Shown here: positions 60,649 to 64,000 of the stretch, one piece after another
Layout of the letters: every line of letters starts with the position of its first letter
Numbering within the stretch: the stretch's first letter is position 1
NCBI GenBank assembly: GCA_036373915.1
Contig: DASUUU010000044.1
Location: 96,412 to 160,411 of the forward strand
Length of the DNA: 64,000 nucleotides
Origin: JASLBX01 sp036373915
Lineage (GTDB): Bacteria > Actinomycetota > Actinomycetes > Jiangellales > Jiangellaceae
Reading direction: 5' to 3'
Notes under the pieces: model-generated
Database searches by the model: none
Seen by the model: only the letters and a program-made list of their open reading frames with translations
Told to the model about the DNA's origin: nothing
Made by a program: the position numbers and the translations under genes

Positions 60649-60878
60649 CCGACGTGCCGTTCCCGGCGGTCGCGGACAAGGGCCCCGGCTCCGACGGCGT
60701 CGTCTCCACCTGGCTGGTGCGCGACGGCGACACCGTCGTGGCAGACCAGCTTCTCGCCGAGGTCCAGGTCGACAAGGTGGCCGTGGAGGTCCCCGCTCCG
60801 GCGGCGGGGACCGTACGGCTGCTCGTACCGGAAGAGGCCGTAGTGAAGCAGGGGGACGTTATCGCGCGCATCGAATGA
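60645..60878 (+). CDS. Free-standing lipoyl-carrier domain
   Basis: This 77-aa protein is a single biotinyl/lipoyl domain: GSDGVVSTWLVRDGDTVVADQLLAEV, then the attachment lysine in VQVDKVAVEVPAP, and the mirrored AAGTVRLLVPEEAVVKQGDVIARIE. No binding or catalytic domain follows, unlike full E2. It would accept the acyl group from the adjoining E1 and pass it to an E2 core encoded elsewhere, or serve as a dedicated carrier. Confidence 0.9.
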   Translation: MTDVPFPAVADKGPGSDGVVSTWLVRDGDTVVADQLLAEVQVDKVAVEVPAPAAGTVRLLVPEEAVVKQGDVIARIE

Positions 60879-60891
60879 TTGACTACCGACC

Positions 60892-61626
60892 ATGGCGAAG
60901 GACCACCTGGCCGAACTGGCCGACGCGCTCGTCGTCGACTTCCCGCTACGCGGCGAGTGGTACGCGGTCCGCTCGCCGGGCAGTCGAATTCCTAGCCACG
61001 GCACGGACGTGCTCGCCCAGCGGTACGCCTTCGACCTGCAACGGCTGGGACACCGGCGGCGACCGCACCCCGCTGGGTGGGTACGCATACTGGTAGCCGG
61101 TGTCCCGGTGCGCGAGTGCTTCGGCTGGGGGGAGCCCGTGCACTCGGTACTGGACGGGGTCGTCGTGGCTGCCGTTGACGGAGTGCCGGAGCGCACCTGG
61201 CTGCACCCTGCCCGCGAACTCTGGCATGCGGGGACGGCCGGCGTGAAGTTCCAGCCGACCGCCGCCGGCGTGCGACGTCTCGTGGGCAATCACGTCATCG
61301 TGCGTAGCGATGCTGTTTATGCCGCATACGCCCACCTCGTGCCCGGCTCGGTGCAGGTCGACGTGGGCCAACACGTCAGGCGCGGTGACGTGGTCGGACG
61401 GGTCGGCAGTTCCGGCAACTCCACCGCGCCCCACCTGCACTTCCAGCTCATGGACAACGCTGATCCACTGGTCGCCCGCGCACTCCCGGCGGTATTCGCC
61501 GGCTATGACGTGTGGCGGCACGGGCGATGGCAGCGGGCTCAGAACAGTGTCCCGACGACCACTGAGCGTATCCGGGTAACCAAGTCAGAGGCTGACGACT
61601 CGAGCGATAAGGAAAGCCCCAGCTAG
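60892..61626 (+). CDS. M23-family peptidase without signal peptide
   Basis: The 244-aa protein shows the M23 core: SHGTDVLAQRYAFDLQ, GEPVHSVLDGVVVAAVDG, NHVIVRSDAVYAAYAHLVPGSVQVDVGQ and the HLHFQ zinc motif. No signal peptide or anchor precedes it, so a cytoplasmic or non-classically exported enzyme, or a binding protein, is possible. Its stop CTAG overlaps the stop of the reverse-strand DivIVA gene. It lies 13 nt after the lipoyl gene. Confidence 0.8.
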   Translation: MAKDHLAELADALVVDFPLRGEWYAVRSPGSRIPSHGTDVLAQRYAFDLQRLGHRRRPHPAGWVRILVAGVPVRECFGWGEPVHSVLDGVVVAAVDGVPERTWLHPARELWHAGTAGVKFQPTAAGVRRLVGNHVIVRSDAVYAAYAHLVPGSVQVDVGQHVRRGDVVGRVGSSGNSTAPHLHFQLMDNADPLVARALPAVFAGYDVWRHGRWQRAQNSVPTTTERIRVTKSEADDSSDKESPS

Positions 61627-62657
61627 CGGTGCCACTCCCCGGCGTCGAGGACGCGCATCTGGTCGGCCATCAGCCCGCGAACGCGGTCACGGTACTCATG
61701 CTGGAACCGGTCGAGCTCATCGATCCTGGCCTGCAGCTGGTCGTGCCTGGCGGTGAGGTCGGTCAGGATGCTGTCGCGTTCCTCACGGGCGTCGGTGAGC
61801 ATCCGGTCGACCTGCTCGGCCGCCGTGCGCAGCATGTCATCGTGCGTGCGCTGCCCCTCCGCGATCAGTCGGTCGTGCTCGGCCGCCGCGGTCTGCAACA
61901 GTTCGTCGTGCTGCTGCTGGGCAGTGTCCAGCAGCGCCTTGGCACGCTGGGTCACATCGGCGATGATGAGCTCCCGCTCGGCTTCGGCCTCGGCCCGGAC
62001 GTGTTCGGCCTCGGTGCGGCCGCGCTCGAGGTGGTCCCGGCGCACTGCCTCGGCCAGGGCGGCGGTGACGCGCAGGTCGATCATGGGATCAGCCGTTTGG
62101 GCGACCTCGAGCCCGGCGATCAGGTCTGCGACGTGCTCCTGGCCGAGCTCGGCAGCGACCGCCTCCTCGACCTCGGCGCGTAACGAGGCTAACCGGGCGA
62201 ACAGATCAGCTTCCTCCCGCCGAGCTTGCTCGGCCATCTGGCGGGCCTCTTCGCGGGCATCGCGGGCTCGCTTCTTCAGGACCGACAGGTCGTCGTCCAG
62301 CCGGGCCTGGATCTCCTCGAGTCTCGCTTCTCGGTCGGCCTCAGCACGGGCGACATCCTCCGATGCTTGCGCCAACCGGCGGTCGGCGTCTCGCAGCTCG
62401 ACAGCAAGGGCCTCCCGCTCGCGCCGGACCTGTTCCAGTTGCTGTTCCTCGATCGCGAGCTGGGTGGATGCCCCCGCCGCGACTTCCAGCCGCAGTCGGT
62501 CGATCTCGGCCTGGTCCTCGTCCACCTGCCGCCGCAGCCGCCGCAGCTCAATGACCACTTCCTCGAGGAAGGTGTCGACCTCGTTCTCGTCGTAGCCCTT
62601 GCGCAGCGCCGTAGTCCGGAATGTCTTGCGGACGATGTCGTCCGGGTGCAGCGGCAT
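61623..62657 (-). CDS. DivIVA-domain coiled-coil protein
   Basis: The 344-aa protein starts with a DivIVA membrane-binding domain (VRKTFRTTALRKGYDENEVDTFLEEV), then a long coiled coil rich in Arg/Glu/Ala over residues 40-330. DivIVA proteins sense membrane curvature and organise polar growth or septa in actinobacteria. This one has an extended rod and no Pro/Gln linker; it may be a second, filament-like homologue (Scy/FilP type) rather than Wag31 itself. It lies beside a tad locus. Confidence 0.85.
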   Translation of the reverse strand: MPLHPDDIVRKTFRTTALRKGYDENEVDTFLEEVVIELRRLRRQVDEDQAEIDRLRLEVAAGASTQLAIEEQQLEQVRREREALAVELRDADRRLAQASEDVARAEADREARLEEIQARLDDDLSVLKKRARDAREEARQMAEQARREEADLFARLASLRAEVEEAVAAELGQEHVADLIAGLEVAQTADPMIDLRVTAALAEAVRRDHLERGRTEAEHVRAEAEAERELIIADVTQRAKALLDTAQQQHDELLQTAAAEHDRLIAEGQRTHDDMLRTAAEQVDRMLTDAREERDSILTDLTARHDQLQARIDELDRFQHEYRDRVRGLMADQMRVLDAGEWHR

Positions 62658-62723
62658 GGACTTCCTCCTTCGGGTCGGTAGGTAGACGGCGGGTCGTCGA
62701 TACAGCTCCTTCAGATGAGGCGT

Positions 62724-63617
62724 CTAGTTCGAGAACGCGTCAATCATGTTGATCACGCCAGGACCGATCACCACGATGATAAGAACCGGCAAGATGGTCA
62801 GGATAAGCGGAAAAACCACCTTGACCGGAATCTTCATCGCCTTCTCCTCGGCCCGCTGGCGCCGCTTGACCCGCATCTCCTGCGCCTGCGTGCTCAGGAC
62901 CCGCGCCACCGAGACGCCGTGCTGCTCCGCCTGGACCACCGCCCGCAGAAAGCGGCGCAGGTCGGGCTCCGGACTGCGCTCGGCCAGCGCCCGGTACGCT
63001 TCCCGACGGGGCTGGCCGACCTGGATGTCCTGCAGGGTGCGGATGAGTTCCTCCGCCAGCGCCCCCTGACTGTTCCGGGCGACGTACGCCATCGCCGCCT
63101 CGAAACCCAGCCCGGCTTCCACCGCGATGGTCATCTGGTCGAGGGTGTCCGGCAGCGACTTCTGGATCTCCTCTCGACGCTTCTGTCCCTGGCTTATCAG
63201 CAACAGGTCCGGGACGAACCAGGCGAGCACCACCACCGCCACGGAGAACAGCAGCGTCCGGCCGGACGGGCTGCCCAACAGCATGAGCGCCATCAGCCCG
63301 GCGACGGCCGCGGTGAGCAGCAGCTTTGTCACCAGCACCCGCTCCAGGGGCCACGCGGCCGGGCGACCGGCACGGGCCAGCAGCAGGTCGAGCCGACGCA
63401 CGTTACCGGCCGGGGTCAGCCGGCGAGCCAGCCCAACGAGCCCGCTCTGCCCGTGGACGTCGTCTTGCGGGCTGCCACTACGTCTCATACCCCGCTGCAG
63501 GTTTGCCCGCGCCCGGACGCGTGCGGCGTCGGGCTGGGCGGTCAGGGCGTAGGCCGTAAGAGCCAGCGCCAGGCCGACGCTGCCGGCGGCGAACAGAACC
63601 GCGGTGCTTGCTTCCAT
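62724..63617 (-). CDS. TadC-like type II secretion F protein (second tad locus)
   Basis: The 297-aa platform protein has an N-terminal helix (TAVLFAAGSVGLALALTAYAL), a T2SF domain with IQKSLPDTLDQMTIAVEAGLGFEAAM, and C-terminal helices (VVFPLILTILPVLIIVVIGPG). It is a fuller-length family member than the one at 11127-11876, so a second pilus/secretion locus is present. ATG 63617 is 9 nt from the upstream gene. Confidence 0.9.
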   Translation of the reverse strand: MEASTAVLFAAGSVGLALALTAYALTAQPDAARVRARANLQRGMRRSGSPQDDVHGQSGLVGLARRLTPAGNVRRLDLLLARAGRPAAWPLERVLVTKLLLTAAVAGLMALMLLGSPSGRTLLFSVAVVVLAWFVPDLLLISQGQKRREEIQKSLPDTLDQMTIAVEAGLGFEAAMAYVARNSQGALAEELIRTLQDIQVGQPRREAYRALAERSPEPDLRRFLRAVVQAEQHGVSVARVLSTQAQEMRVKRRQRAEEKAMKIPVKVVFPLILTILPVLIIVVIGPGVINMIDAFSN

Positions 63618-63625
63618 GCCGTCCC

Positions 63626-64000
63626 CTAGAACTCGACCTTGACGGTGGCCCGCAGCCAGAAGATGCCCACCACCAACAGCACCCCGGCCACGGCGAGCAT
63701 CGCCCAGCCGATGGCCGTGGCGGTGAACACCGCCAGGTAACCGGGGTTGACCAGTGACAAGAACAGCACCACGAAGAACGGCAGGGCGATGAGCACGTAC
63801 GCCGACAGCCGTCCTTCCGCACTGAGGGACTCCACCTGGCGGCGCACCTGACCCCGCTCCCGGATGGTGTTGGCCACCGTGTCGAGCACCTCGGCCAGGT
63901 TGCCGCCGACCTGCCGGTGGATCGCTATCGCTTGAGTGATCCACCGGAAGTCGTCGCTGTCCATCCGCTCGGCCACGTCGGACAGGGCTTCGGTGAGATC
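63626..64000 (-). CDS. TadB-like type II secretion F protein, C-terminal part (gene continues beyond window)
   Basis: Only the C-terminal 124 residues lie in the window; the frame stays open to the edge (DLTEALSDVAERMDSDDFRWI). It includes the T2SF fold end (AIAIHRQVGGNLAEVLDTVANTIRER) and two membrane helices (LPFFVVLFLSLVNPGYLAV and LAVAGVLLVVGIFWL). It is operonic with the TadC-like gene. Confidence 0.88.
   Translation of the reverse strand, partial: DLTEALSDVAERMDSDDFRWITQAIAIHRQVGGNLAEVLDTVANTIRERGQVRRQVESLSAEGRLSAYVLIALPFFVVLFLSLVNPGYLAVFTATAIGWAMLAVAGVLLVVGIFWLRATVKVEF

Overview
This window is ordinary chromosome from a high-GC actinomycete. Codon use is strongly GC-rich (I judge about two-thirds G+C by eye, not counted). 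Marker genes are bldG and its anti-sigma partner, a WhiB protein, DivIVA-like and PonA2-type proteins, an HrdB-like group 2 sigma factor and a 6C small RNA. Gene order from about 5.8 to 53.9 kb follows the Mycobacterium tuberculosis Rv3649-Rv3682 region (helicase, tad genes, ssd, HAD, Rv3662c, acs, ephE, marP, NUDIX, nth, crp, metallo-beta-lactamase, Rv3678A, RidA, two anion-ATPases, whiB4, ponA2), and bldG-SCO3548-hppA matches Streptomyces. Lineage-specific genes interrupt this backbone. The tandem antiporter operon and gene content suggest a Jiangellales/Nocardioidales-like soil actinomycete rather than a mycobacterium; this placement is inference. No tRNA, rRNA, CRISPR array, insertion sequence or prophage was seen.

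Layout. 0-2.5 kb: a class IV aminotransferase, a two-gene hypothetical operon, a cupin and a palindrome-rich gap. 2.5-9.5 kb: H+-pyrophosphatase, the SCO3548/BldG switch, an MrfA-like helicase, a LapA-like protein and an EamA exporter. 9.6-14.9 kb: a reverse-strand tad/Flp pilus operon ending in a TadG-like/M23 peptidase fusion. 14.9-15.2 kb: a divergent control region with the 6C RNA and three DnaA-box matches. 15.2-19.9 kb: a HAD phosphatase, three tandem membrane-anchored four-cysteine paralogues and an Rv3662c-like gene. 20-23 kb: acetyl-CoA synthetase and a Pro/Thr-rich membrane protein. 23.2-30.5 kb: a nine-gene Mrp/Mnh cation antiporter operon with three antiporter-like subunits. 30.6-35.4 kb: the MarP/EphE, NUDIX, Nth and Crp block. 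35.5-44.2 kb: CstA, a metallo-beta-lactamase, a Ser/Thr kinase operon and an AraC regulator.

44.4-48.5 kb holds an Lrp-type regulator divergent from a bkdABC branched-chain 2-oxo acid dehydrogenase operon. 48.8-53.9 kb holds the two ArsA/GET3-like ATPases, WhiB and PonA2. 53.9-58.1 kb holds a lipase-maturation-factor homologue, a small helical protein, the sigma factor and a valine-dehydrogenase-like enzyme. 58.6-61.6 kb holds a second 2-oxo acid dehydrogenase E1 pair with a free-standing lipoyl domain and an M23 protein. 61.6-64 kb holds a DivIVA-domain protein and the 3' end of a second tad locus that runs off the window.

Common themes: most operons use 1-8 nt start/stop overlaps (ATGA, GTGA, TGATG), implying translational coupling. 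Several intergenic gaps between convergent genes carry dispersed GATC-containing palindromes that abut or supply stop codons. The features that most deserve a second look are the four-cysteine paralogue cluster, the DnaA-box/6C region, the stop-codon palindromes and the pilus-operon peptidase fusion.
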